Source of the DNA: Trueperaceae bacterium
GTDB taxonomy: Bacteria; Deinococcota; Deinococci; Deinococcales; Trueperaceae
Direction of reading: 5' to 3'
Length of the DNA: 16,250 bases
Assembly (NCBI GenBank): GCA_011390455.1
Contig: JAABSI010000067.1
Span: 1 to 16,250 of the forward strand
Shown here: positions 1 through 6,501 of the stretch, in pieces
Position numbering within the stretch: position 1 is the first letter of the stretch
Layout of the letters: each line of letters begins with the position of its first letter
Made by a program: the position numbers and the translations under genes
The notes under the pieces: model-generated
The model's database searches: none
What the model saw: the letters and a program-made list of their open reading frames with translations, nothing else
What the model was told of the DNA's origin: nothing

Positions 1-464
1 AGCCCCGCCTCGATCGCCGCGAGCCCCTCCGCGCCGGTGTGGCCGCGCCCCAGGAAGCGCAGGACCGGGTCTTGCGTCGACTGCGTGCCGATCGAGAGCC
101 GCGTGACCCCGGCGTCGCGCCAGCGGCGCGCGCGGTCGACGTCGAAGGTGTTGGGGTCGGCCTCGAGGGTGGTCTCGTCGCGGCCCAGGCCCCCCCAGCC
201 GGCGGCGACCGCACCCAGCGCCGCATCGAGCTCGGGGTCGGTCAGGTGCGAGGGGGTGCCGCCGCCCAGGTAGACGGTGGCGAGCGGCCCGGGCCACCGC
301 GCCGCCGCCTCGGCCGCCTCCGCCACCACCCGCGCCACGTACGCCTCGACGAGCCCCGCCGCGCGCCGCATCTTGTGGAAGTCGCAGTACGGGCACACCT
401 GCGGGCAGAACGGGACGTGCAGGTAGAGCGCGCGCGGCGGCGCGAGCGGGCGGAGGTCGGCCAT
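1..464 (-). CDS. hemW: HemW-like radical SAM protein (heme chaperone / coproporphyrinogen III oxidase family), N-terminal part
   Basis: Partial gene: about 154 codons are present and the C-terminal part lies beyond the left edge. Residues 11-29 hold the radical SAM cluster motif: a YLHVPFC strand, then C20, C24 and C27 in CxxxCxxC spacing, followed by DF. A GGGTPS glycine motif lies near residues 67-72. Further on are EADPNTFD and RLSIGTQS, both typical of the HemN/HemW family. HemW binds a [4Fe-4S] cluster and heme and is thought to deliver heme to client enzymes; true oxygen-independent coproporphyrinogen oxidases (HemN) usually carry a longer N-terminus before the cysteines. The short N-terminus here favours HemW. 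The ATG at 464 was chosen because a TAGCGT -10 box ends 7 nt upstream; an in-frame GTG at 473 overlaps that box and is less likely. The upstream ABC cluster is separated by a hairpin, so this is probably its own transcription unit. Confidence 0.88.
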   Translation of the reverse strand, partial: MADLRPLAPPRALYLHVPFCPQVCPYCDFHKMRRAAGLVEAYVARVVAEAAEAAARWPGPLATVYLGGGTPSHLTDPELDAALGAVAAGWGGLGRDETTLEADPNTFDVDRARRWRDAGVTRLSIGTQSTQDPVLRFLGRGHTGAEGLAAIEAG

Positions 465-471
465 CGCCGGC

Positions 472-477
472 ACGCTA
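472..477 (-). promoter_or_regulatory. Predicted -10 box of a leaderless promoter for the hemW-like gene
   Basis: On the minus strand TAGCGT is followed by 7 nt and then the ATG at 464, so transcription would start at or next to the start codon. No Shine-Dalgarno is present. The same TANNNT spacing recurs before several other genes here. No convincing -35 was recognised. Confidence 0.45.
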
Positions 478-516
478 CCGCGCGGGTGGCGGCGCGGGCG
501 TCCGCACGAACGACGC

Positions 517-550
517 GCGCCGCGCCCTGGACGGTCCCAGAGCGCGGCGC
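517..550 (-). terminator. GC-rich hairpin after the binding-protein gene, probable terminator
   Basis: The arms 517-530 and 537-550 form a 14-bp stem around a 6-nt loop. In the minus-strand RNA all positions pair, one as a G-U wobble; on the plus strand that position is a C-A mismatch, so the structure favours minus-strand transcripts. It begins about 23 nt after the stop of the binding-protein gene and lies before the hemW-like gene. There is no clear U-tract, so it may act as an imperfect intrinsic terminator or a 3'-end stabiliser. Confidence 0.55.
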
Positions 551-572
551 TCGAGCGGTGGCTTCGTGCGGC

Positions 573-1892
573 TCAGTCGATGTCGGCGAGCTGATCCGCG
601 AGGATGTCGTTCGCTTCGAGGTTGGCGAAGCCGAGGGTGGCCTCGACGTCGGCGCCCTCGAGGATGGCCGCCATCTCGCCCGCGATCAGGTTGCGGACGA
701 AGTCGTACCCGGGGACGGGCGGCTCGGAGACGCCGTACTCGAGGAAGCTGAAGGCCGTCGCGTACGCCGGGTCGGCGTCGAAGTAGTCGCCGAGGTCGGC
801 GGCGACGCTGGCGCGGACCGGGAAGTAGTTCGAGGCGCGCGCCCAGTCGGCCTGCACTTCGGTGCTCGTGTAGTACTTGAGGAACAGCCAGGTGGCGAGC
901 TCCTCCTCGGCCGGGTGGCCGGCGGGGATGCTCACCGAGGCGCCGTAGACGTTCATGACCGGCTCGGGGGTGACGTGCGGGATCGCCCCGACGCTCCACT
1001 CGAAGGTGGCGCCGGCCTCGATCGCCTGGCGGTAGAAGGGGAAGCCCGAGCTCGAGCCGACGGTGAAGAGCGTGCGGCCCTGGCCGAAGTTGGTCTGGTC
1101 GCCGAAGCGCTCGGTGACGATGTCCATGCAGCCGCGCGCGGTGAGGTCCTGGAGGAAGGTCATCGCGTTCACGGCCGCTTCGCTGTCGAGCGTGTAGGCG
1201 CCGGCGTCGTAATCGAACATGTCGCCGCCGAAGGCGAAGGTCCAGCTGGCGAAGCGCGAGGCGTCGATCGAGATCTCGTAGCCGATGCTGCGGCCGGCGC
1301 CGGTGGCGCCCGAGAACTCGTTCTCGGTCGCGGCGCACGCCATCTCGGCGAACTCCTCGGGGGTGGTGGGCGGGCCGTCGTAGCCGAGCTCCTCGAGCCA
1401 GTCGATGTTGTAGTACATCATCTCCATCGAGCGGTTCGGCGGGAAGCCCAGCAGCATGTTGTCGAAGGTCGGGTTCACGTCGGACTGGAGGAAGCCGGGG
1501 AAGAAGTCGGCGAGCTCCGCCTCGGAGTAGCCCCACTCGGGCGAGCGCACCAGCGGCCACAGGTCGATCAGGCCGTCGACCACCTGGTAGGTGGCGGCCT
1601 GGTTCTGGTACGCGACCACCAGGTTGGGGGTGTCGTCGGTGCCCAGGAGCACGAGCATCTTGTTGAAGATGTCGCCGTAGCCGCCCTGGTTCTCCTCGAT
1701 CACGGTGATGCCGTACGGGTTGGTCGCGTTGAAGTCCTCGACGATCTCGACGAGCATGTCCTGGCGGATGCCGGAGTGCTGGTGCCAGAAGGTGATCGTC
1801 TGACCGGTGGGGTCGACGTTCTCGTAATCGCTCTGCGCGGACGCCGTGGCGGCGAGCACGAGCGCGGCGAGGAGGGCGAGGAAGCGCTTCAT
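573..1892 (-). CDS. Extracellular solute-binding protein of a carbohydrate ABC importer (family 1, UgpB-like)
   Basis: A 439-residue periplasmic binding protein that would capture a sugar or glycerol-phosphate-type ligand for the permeases encoded just upstream. Residues 1-19 form a Sec signal peptide (KR, hydrophobic core, ASA before Q20). There is no lipobox cysteine, so the protein is probably soluble in the periplasm. The mature start TITFWHQHSG (31-40), the MYYNIDWLEELG segment (159-170), the NFGQGRTLFTVGSSSG stretch (268-283) and PVPGYDFVRNLIAGE (392-406) follow the layout of UgpB-like proteins. C186 and C255 are its only cysteines. The ATG at 1892 is well supported by GGAAGGAG about 7 nt upstream; an in-frame extension to 2009 would put 39 residues before the signal peptide. 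The ligand cannot be read from sequence. Confidence 0.92.
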   Translation of the reverse strand: MKRFLALLAALVLAATASAQSDYENVDPTGQTITFWHQHSGIRQDMLVEIVEDFNATNPYGITVIEENQGGYGDIFNKMLVLLGTDDTPNLVVAYQNQAATYQVVDGLIDLWPLVRSPEWGYSEAELADFFPGFLQSDVNPTFDNMLLGFPPNRSMEMMYYNIDWLEELGYDGPPTTPEEFAEMACAATENEFSGATGAGRSIGYEISIDASRFASWTFAFGGDMFDYDAGAYTLDSEAAVNAMTFLQDLTARGCMDIVTERFGDQTNFGQGRTLFTVGSSSGFPFYRQAIEAGATFEWSVGAIPHVTPEPVMNVYGASVSIPAGHPAEEELATWLFLKYYTSTEVQADWARASNYFPVRASVAADLGDYFDADPAYATAFSFLEYGVSEPPVPGYDFVRNLIAGEMAAILEGADVEATLGFANLEANDILADQLADID

Positions 1893-1899
1893 GGTGGGG

Positions 1900-1907
1900 C
1901 TCCTTCC
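1900..1907 (-). promoter_or_regulatory. Strong Shine-Dalgarno for the solute-binding protein
   Basis: GGAAGGAG on the minus strand, 7 nt before the ATG at 1892. It fixes the start codon and stands out because most other genes here lack a recognisable ribosome-binding site. It suggests high translation of the binding protein. Confidence 0.8.
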
Positions 1908-1933
1908 GAACGGGGAACGATCGGGGTCGACCA

Positions 1934-1948
1934 CGGGCGGTGCGCCCG
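1934..1948 (-). promoter_or_regulatory. Hairpin at the predicted 5' end of the binding-protein mRNA
   Basis: CGGGCG and CGCCCG form a perfect 6-bp stem with a 3-nt loop. The start site predicted from the -10 box at 1957-1962 is near 1950, so this stem would begin within about 3 nt of the 5' end. 5'-terminal stems can protect mRNAs from decay; that role is inference here. Confidence 0.35.
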
Positions 1949-1956
1949 ACGGGTCC

Positions 1957-1985
1957 AGGATACGAGGTTGACGCAGCGCGGTCAT
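1957..1985 (-). promoter_or_regulatory. Predicted sigma-70-type promoter for the binding-protein gene
   Basis: On the minus strand ATGACC (1980-1985) and TATCCT (1957-1962) are separated by exactly 17 nt, a good match to TTGACA-N17-TATAAT in an otherwise very GC-rich spacer. It lies in the 124-nt gap between the second permease gene and the binding-protein gene. The leader would be about 57 nt and contain the hairpin and Shine-Dalgarno. It would let the binding protein be made in excess over the permeases. Confidence 0.55.
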
Positions 1986-2016
1986 GGGGTCGTCAGCTTC
2001 GGCGTGCACGCAGGCT

Positions 2017-2946
2017 TCACCCTTTGAGGCCGGACGTGGCGATGCCCTCCGTGAACTGCCGCTGGGTGAAGAAGTACAGCACCAGCACGGGCACGATCGT
2101 GATCACCGAACCGGCCATGAGCAGGTGCGTCTGCGGGCCGGCGTCGTCGATGAAGTTCGCGAGGCCGACCGCCAGCGGCCGCCAGGTCGGGTTGGTCGTC
2201 ACCAGCAGCGGCCAGAGGAACTCGTTCCAGGCGTTCACGAAGGTGAGCAGCGTGGCGGTGATCAGCACCGGCTGGCTCATCGGCACCACGACCGTCGTGA
2301 GGAACCGCAGGTGGCCGGCGCCGTCGATGCGCGCCGCGTCCCACAGCTCGTTGGGGATCTGGGCGAAGAACTGCCGGAACAGGAAGATGATGAAGGCGGT
2401 CGACAGGAACGGCACCGTCAGCGCCGGCAGGGTGTTGAGCCACGAGCCCCACGGGATGATGTCGCCGCGCACGAGCAGGAAGCCGGGGATGAAGGTGACG
2501 GTGCCGGGGATCATCAGCGTCGCCAAGAGCGTCGCGAACAGCACGTCGCGACCGGGGAAGACGATCCGCGCGAAGGCGTAGCCCGCCAGCGTGCAGGTGA
2601 TCAGCATCCCGAGGATCGTGGTCGCGGTGATGATCACGCTGTTGCGGAAGTAGATCCCGAAATCGGCGTCGCTCCAGGCCTGCACGTAGTTGTCCCACTG
2701 CGGCGTGGCGGGCAGCGGCGCGCGCGTCAGCGTCTCGCCGAGCGTCATCAGCGACTGGCCGATCATCACCAGGAAGGGGGAGAGCGAGACCAGCGCGCCC
2801 ACGGTGAGCGCGAAGTAGAGCAGCAGGTGCTCGGCGCGCAGCGCGGCCGCGGGGTGGCTCGCGAGCGCGTGGCCCCGGCGCAGCCGTGGGCCCGAGGCGC
2901 GCGAGCGGGCGCCGCCGGGGGTGCCGTGGGCGCGGGGGTCAGCCAC
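2017..2946 (-). CDS. Carbohydrate ABC transporter permease, MalG/UgpE type
   Basis: A 309-residue inner-membrane permease, about the usual length for the second subunit of a sugar importer. Six membrane segments are visible, roughly 40-62, 103-124, 135-158, 172-192, 226-247 and 276-294. The cytoplasmic EAA loop that contacts the ATPase is ELWDAARIDGAG (200-211), a clear match to EAAxxDGA. The C-terminus SGLKG is typical of MalG/UgpE-like proteins. Translation probably starts at GTG 2946, overlapping the preceding permease stop by 8 nt, which implies translational coupling. This leaves a 35-residue basic, alanine/arginine-rich N-terminus before the first helix, longer than usual. The partner permease and the UgpB-like binding protein flank it; no ATPase gene is adjacent. 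Confidence 0.9.
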   Translation of the reverse strand: MADPRAHGTPGGARSRASGPRLRRGHALASHPAAALRAEHLLLYFALTVGALVSLSPFLVMIGQSLMTLGETLTRAPLPATPQWDNYVQAWSDADFGIYFRNSVIITATTILGMLITCTLAGYAFARIVFPGRDVLFATLLATLMIPGTVTFIPGFLLVRGDIIPWGSWLNTLPALTVPFLSTAFIIFLFRQFFAQIPNELWDAARIDGAGHLRFLTTVVVPMSQPVLITATLLTFVNAWNEFLWPLLVTTNPTWRPLAVGLANFIDDAGPQTHLLMAGSVITIVPVLVLYFFTQRQFTEGIATSGLKG

Positions 2947-4153
2947 GGAGCGCCCTCCGGCCGAACAGGCGGTTCTGCAGGAGCGTCAGCGCCAGGATGA
3001 TCAGGAAGAGCACGACCGACTGGGCCGCCGCCATCCCGAAGTCGTTGCGCTGGTAGAAGGTGTCGAAGATGACCAGCGAGGCGGTGTCGACCGCGTCGCG
3101 GACCGCCGCCTCGCGCATGACGTACAGGTGGGTGAAGGCCTGGAAGGTGCCGATGAAGCCGAGCACGGTCAGGTAGAAGGTCACGGGCGCGAGCAGCGGC
3201 ACGGTGATGGCGAAGAAGCGCTGCGGCCCGTTGGCGCCGTCGATCTCGGCGGCCTCGTACAGCTCCTTGGGGATCCCGCCCAGGCCGGCCAGGAAGATCA
3301 CCGCGTTGTAGCCGGTGTACGTCCAGATGCCGAACAGGATGATCGTCAGCAGCGCCAGGCTGGGGCCGGCCCAGAAGCCCGTGAGCTCCACCCCGAAGCG
3401 CGCGAAGAACTCGCCGAACCAGAGCTGCCCGACCGGCGTGGTCTCGAAGAGCCAGCGCTGGGGTTCGAGTCCGAACCACGAGAACACGGTGTTGGCCAGC
3501 CGCTCCTCGCGCGGGTTGAAGATGTTGCGGAAGACCGCCGCCGCCGCGACCACGGGGGTGACGTAGGGGAGGAAGAAGAGCATCCGGTAGAGTTCGCGCC
3601 CCTTGATCGGCTGGAAGAGCATGCTGGCGAGCACCAGCGCCAGGCTGATCTGCACCGGGACGCTGAGGAAGCCGTAGAAGAAGGTGCGCATCAGCCCGAG
3701 CAGGAAGCGCGCGTCGCCCGCCTCGCGCATGCCCTGCCAACCGAGCGCGAAGGCGATGCCGGCGAGCAGCAGCGCGGTCGCGGCGGCGACCCGCCCCCAG
3801 CGGGCGAGGCCGTCGCGCCCCTTGAAGGCGTCGACCCAGAGCCAGTGCGCGACGCCGATGAGGGCGACGCCCCCGAGGAAGACACCGAACATCGCGAAGT
3901 CGCCGACGATCGCCTCGTACTGGTCGAGCCCGACGAAGCGCCCCTGGCGGATCCGCCAGCGGTGCACGCTCATGTAGAGCGCGTACCCGATCGGGAAGAG
4001 CCCGAAGATGCCGATGATCAGCGTCGCCGGCAGCACGAAGGCGTACGCGGTCAACCACTCGCCCCAGGGGCGGCGGTGCGCGCGGCGCCGTGCTCCGCGC
4101 CGCGGCGATCGGGGGTCGGCGGTGGGCCGTGGGGTGGCGGAGGCGTCCGTCAT
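2939..4153 (-). CDS. Carbohydrate ABC transporter permease, MalF/UgpA type, with two inserted segments
   Basis: A 404-residue inner-membrane permease, about 100 residues longer than the usual 290-300. A basic N-terminus (about 18-33) precedes helix 1 (36-58). FVGLDQYEAIVGD (73-85) is the normal family sequence after helix 1. Residues about 86-147 are then an insert with two further hydrophobic stretches (86-106 and 122-139) before the family pattern resumes at RTFFYGFLSVPVQISLAL (156-173). A second insert (about 222-262) is rich in aromatic residues and precedes the next helix. The EAA loop ELYEAAEIDGANG (298-309) is intact, so the protein should still dock an ATPase. No Shine-Dalgarno precedes the ATG at 4153, and no TANNNT box lies immediately upstream. 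It is first in the permease pair and probably transcribed from the 4154-4334 spacer. Confidence 0.9.
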   Translation of the reverse strand: MTDASATPRPTADPRSPRRGARRRAHRRPWGEWLTAYAFVLPATLIIGIFGLFPIGYALYMSVHRWRIRQGRFVGLDQYEAIVGDFAMFGVFLGGVALIGVAHWLWVDAFKGRDGLARWGRVAAATALLLAGIAFALGWQGMREAGDARFLLGLMRTFFYGFLSVPVQISLALVLASMLFQPIKGRELYRMLFFLPYVTPVVAAAAVFRNIFNPREERLANTVFSWFGLEPQRWLFETTPVGQLWFGEFFARFGVELTGFWAGPSLALLTIILFGIWTYTGYNAVIFLAGLGGIPKELYEAAEIDGANGPQRFFAITVPLLAPVTFYLTVLGFIGTFQAFTHLYVMREAAVRDAVDTASLVIFDTFYQRNDFGMAAAQSVVLFLIILALTLLQNRLFGRRALRG

Positions 4154-4216
4154 CGGGGTCGGGTGGGGACGGCCGGTGCGACCCCGCGTGCCGGGTCGTC
4201 GGGCGTGCTCGGCCGC

Positions 4217-4222
4217 AGGGTA
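4217..4222 (-). promoter_or_regulatory. Possible extended -10 box for the ABC permease genes
   Basis: TACCCT on the minus strand preceded by TGG, giving a TGnTANNNT extended -10. It lies about 64 nt upstream of the permease start at 4153. The only -35-like sequence, CTGACC at 4243-4248, is 20 nt away, which is long. Weak prediction. Confidence 0.25.
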
Positions 4223-4235
4223 CCAAGGGGACGGC

Positions 4236-4254
4236 GAGCCCGGGTCAGGGGCTC
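4236..4254. repeat. Short inverted repeat in the divergent spacer, possible operator
   Basis: GAGCCC and GGGCTC are perfect inverted 6-mers separated by 7 nt. The centre contains the CTGACC sequence that might be a -35 for the permease genes, so a repressor site is conceivable. A 6-bp repeat is expected by chance quite often in such GC-rich DNA. The rest of the 4154-4334 spacer shows nothing else recognisable. Confidence 0.2.
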
Positions 4255-4323
4255 GTCAGCCGACGTCCAGCACGCGGATCCGGACGCTTCCGAGCGTGCA
4301 CCGGGGCGGCCGGCGCCGCGGCG

Positions 4324-4329
4324 TACCAT
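4324..4329 (+). promoter_or_regulatory. Predicted -10 box of a leaderless promoter for the THUMP-type methyltransferase
   Basis: TACCAT followed by 5 nt and then GTG at 4335. The box overlaps the ATG at 4328, so if this promoter is right the ATG cannot be in the transcript. No Shine-Dalgarno is present and no -35 is convincing. Confidence 0.4.
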
Positions 4330-4334
4330 GGCGT

Positions 4335-5731
4335 GTGCCCCGCAAACCCCCCGCCTCCGGCCGCAGCCGGACCCCCGACCGCCGCGACGATCGTCGCCGC
4401 GACGACCGCTCCCGCGACGAGCGGTCGGGCGCTCCCGCCCGCAAGACGGGCGCCAAGCCCGGCGCCAAGCCCGGCGCCAAGCCGGCGCCAAGCGTGGCGC
4501 TGGGCCCGGCGCCCGGCCCGGCGCCAAGCCGGGCGCCAAGCCGGCGGGCAAACCCGGCGCCGAGCCGCCGGCCAAACCGGTAGTCAAGGCGGCGGAGCTC
4601 TTCGACGTGGAGGTGGCGTGCCTGCCGGGATTGGTCGAGGTCCTCCAGGCCGAGGTGCGCGCCCGCTTGGGCGAGGGGGGCGCGCTCGACGCCGCCCCGC
4701 CGCAGCGGCGGGGGCCTGCCGGCCGCGAGGACGCCCTCGCCTTGCGCGTCACCGAACACGGGCGCGCGGCCCTGCACGATCTGCGCACCGCCGTCTCCGT
4801 CGAGCGCGTCCGGCGCTTCGCCGTCCCGCGCCCCAAGGCGCTGCTGGGCGACGCGCTGCTGCGCGACCTGCTCGGGGAGATCCAGGCCGTGGTCGCCGCG
4901 GCCGCCGCGGCGCGGGCGCCGTTCACGGCGCTGCGCCTCGAGGCCGCGGGGCGCGAGAGCCCCGTCATGCGGCGGCTCGCTGCCGCGCTCGCCGCCGGCG
5001 TCGGCGTGCCCGAAGACCCCGAGGACGGCGACCTGCGCGTCCGGGTGCGCCCGGACGACGGTGGCTGGGCGGTGCTCGTCCGGACGACCCGGCGCCCGCT
5101 CTCGGCGCGCGGCTGGCGCGTCTGCGACCGTCCGGGCGGCCTGAACGCCAGCCTGGCCGCGGCGGTGCCGTGGTTGGCGCGGCCGGCCCGCGGCGTGCAG
5201 GCGCTGAACGCCTTCGCCGGCTCGGGGACGCTCGCGATCGAGCTGGCGCTGGCCGACCCCGACGCGCGCATCGACGGCGTCGACCTCGACGCCGAAGCGG
5301 TGGCCTGCGCCGAGCGGAACGCGTCGGCGGCCGGCGTCGAGGGGCGCGTCCGCTTCGCCGTCGGCGACGCGACCTCGCTCGGCGCGGCGGACGGCAGCGT
5401 CCGGCTGCTGCTGGCCGATCCGCCGTGGGGCGACGCGGTGGGCGCGCACGCGGCCAACCGCGAGCTCTACCCGGCGTTCCTGGCCGAGGCCGCGCGGGTC
5501 GTGGCCCCCGGCGGGCGCCTCGCGCTGGTCACCCACGAGGTCGCGTTGGTGCACGAGCTGCTCGCGGGCGAGGCGGGCGCCGCGTGGCGGACGGTGCACG
5601 AGCGTCGGGTTTGGCACGGCGGCCACCACCCCCTCCTGTTGGTGGTCGAGCGGCTGGGGGGAAGCGGCGGCGAGGCCCGGCGGCGGTCGGGCGGCGGCCG
5701 TGAACCGCGCTCGGGACGGGTGCTAACCTGA
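4335..5731 (+). CDS. THUMP-type class I SAM-dependent RNA methyltransferase (TrmN/RlmL-like), with an apparent N-terminal frameshift
   Basis: Probably methylates guanine N2 in tRNA or rRNA. The conserved part begins near AELFDVEVACLPGL (about residue 86), where a THUMP-like region starts. The Rossmann domain has motif I NAFAGSGTLAIE (from 292), an acidic strand GVDLDAEA, and the catalytic DPPW (362-365). Numbering assumes a repaired frame of 465 residues. The N-terminus from GTG 4335 reads as a basic, disordered tail (VPRKPPASGRSRTPDRRDD) ending in GAKP repeats. One repeat (4473-4483) is 11 instead of 12 nt, so this frame is lost and the enzyme continues in the +2 frame. An uninterrupted frame does run from ATG 4328, but its first 50 residues look like out-of-frame proline/arginine text. 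Translation could alternatively begin at the in-frame GTG 4607. The enzyme assignment is firm; the target RNA is not. Confidence 0.8.
4449..4578 (+). repeat. Degenerate 12-bp tandem repeat encoding GAKP-like units
   Basis: About ten imperfect units based on GGCGCCAAGCCC encode GAKP, GARP, GAGP and PAKP variants in the N-terminal tail of the methyltransferase. The unit at 4473-4483 is one base short and shifts the frame, while the flanking units keep the 12-nt period. Such lysine/proline-rich tails are likely disordered and may bind RNA. Confidence 0.7.
5724..5729 (+). promoter_or_regulatory. Predicted -10 box of a leaderless promoter for the M23-like gene
   Basis: TAACCT followed by 7 nt and the ATG at 5737. 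Its last base is the first base of the methyltransferase stop codon TGA (5729-5731). No Shine-Dalgarno is present, so this gene could be transcribed independently although it lies only 5 nt after the methyltransferase. Confidence 0.45.
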
Positions 5732-5736
5732 ACCGC

Positions 5737-6501
5737 ATGCACGCTTTGGGCCGGCTGAAGCCGGGCTGGTACCTCCTCGTCGCCCTGCTCGTCTACGCCG
5801 TCGTGGCCAGCATCGGCTGGCGGAGCGACGTGGTCGAGTTGCGGCAGTTGAGACTGGACGTCGCCGGCGCCGAAGCGGCCGCGCCGGCCCCGGCTGCGCC
5901 CGACGCCGCGGCGAGCGCCGCCCCGCCGCCGCCCATGGCGGGCGACGTGGGGCTCTGGCTCCCCGTGCCGGGCGCGCGCATCCCCTCCGACGACGACCAC
6001 CTCCCGGGCGCCCAGCGTGGGTACCGCGCGGGCACCAGCGAGGGCTTCGTCTTCTGGCCCGAGTCGAGCGGCGCCTTCATCGGGCACGGCACGCCCGTGA
6101 TCGCCACCGGCCCGGGCCGGATCGTGCGCGTCGACGATGCCTACACGGAGCTCGACGAGGAGGCCTGGGAGACACTGCTCGCCGACGTCGCCGACGGCGC
6201 CACCGAGGCCGAACTCGACCGGCTGCGCGGGCGCCAGGTGTGGATCGAGCTCGACGACGGCCGGGTGGCCCGCTACGGCCACCTCGCCGACGTGCGCGCG
6301 GGCCTCGCGGTCGGGCAGCGGGTCGGTCGCGGACGGGTGATCGGCTTCGTCGGCAACTCGGGCACGCTCGACGGGGTCCTGGGGCGGACCTCGAACGCCC
6401 GCCTCCACTTCGAGCTCCGCGAGGGCGACGGCTACGTGGGCACCGGCCTGGACCCCGACGGCGTGCGCCTGCTCGCGTCGTCGCTGTTCACGGGGCCGTG
6501 A
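5737..6501 (+). CDS. Membrane-anchored M23/LytM-like protein with degenerate zinc site
   Basis: A 254-residue protein with one N-terminal membrane helix (about 12-28), an alanine/proline-rich linker (44-67) and a C-terminal M23 (lysostaphin/LytM) beta domain in the periplasm. The fold is recognisable from GTPVIATGPGRIVRVDD (118-134), RYGHLADV (179-186), GFVGNSGT (203-210) and RLHFELREG (222-230). Active M23 enzymes have GxHxGxD and HxH. Here the first motif is GTSEGFV (99-105), with serine and valine replacing the zinc-binding His and Asp, and the last is RLH (222-224), with Arg for the first His. H182 and H224 remain. The domain is therefore probably not a peptidase; EnvC- and NlpD-like LytM proteins are precedent for inactive versions that activate amidases. 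Residues about 135-165 are an acidic helical insert. The stop overlaps the start of the next gene. Confidence 0.82.
   Translation: MHALGRLKPGWYLLVALLVYAVVASIGWRSDVVELRQLRLDVAGAEAAAPAPAAPDAAASAAPPPPMAGDVGLWLPVPGARIPSDDDHLPGAQRGYRAGTSEGFVFWPESSGAFIGHGTPVIATGPGRIVRVDDAYTELDEEAWETLLADVADGATEAELDRLRGRQVWIELDDGRVARYGHLADVRAGLAVGQRVGRGRVIGFVGNSGTLDGVLGRTSNARLHFELREGDGYVGTGLDPDGVRLLASSLFTGP

Noticed and set aside
39..2027. Very long plus-strand open frame opposite the hemW-like and binding-protein genes
   Set aside because: It is antisense to two well-supported genes. Its translation is low-complexity Gly/Arg/Ala/Val/Glu text with no domain, as expected where high GC removes stop codons.
2921..4327. 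Plus-strand frame running into the methyltransferase from inside the permease genes
   Set aside because: This part is antisense to the MalF-type permease and resembles shadow translation. The methyltransferase must start after the spacer.
4328..4330. ATG 4328 as start of the methyltransferase
   Set aside because: It gives an uninterrupted frame, but it overlaps the likely -10 box and the next 50 residues look out of frame compared with the tail read from GTG 4335. Not fully excluded.
4449..4578. CRISPR-like or regulatory repeat array
   Set aside because: The 12-bp period has no spacers and encodes GAKP units in a coding context, so it is a protein-level repeat.
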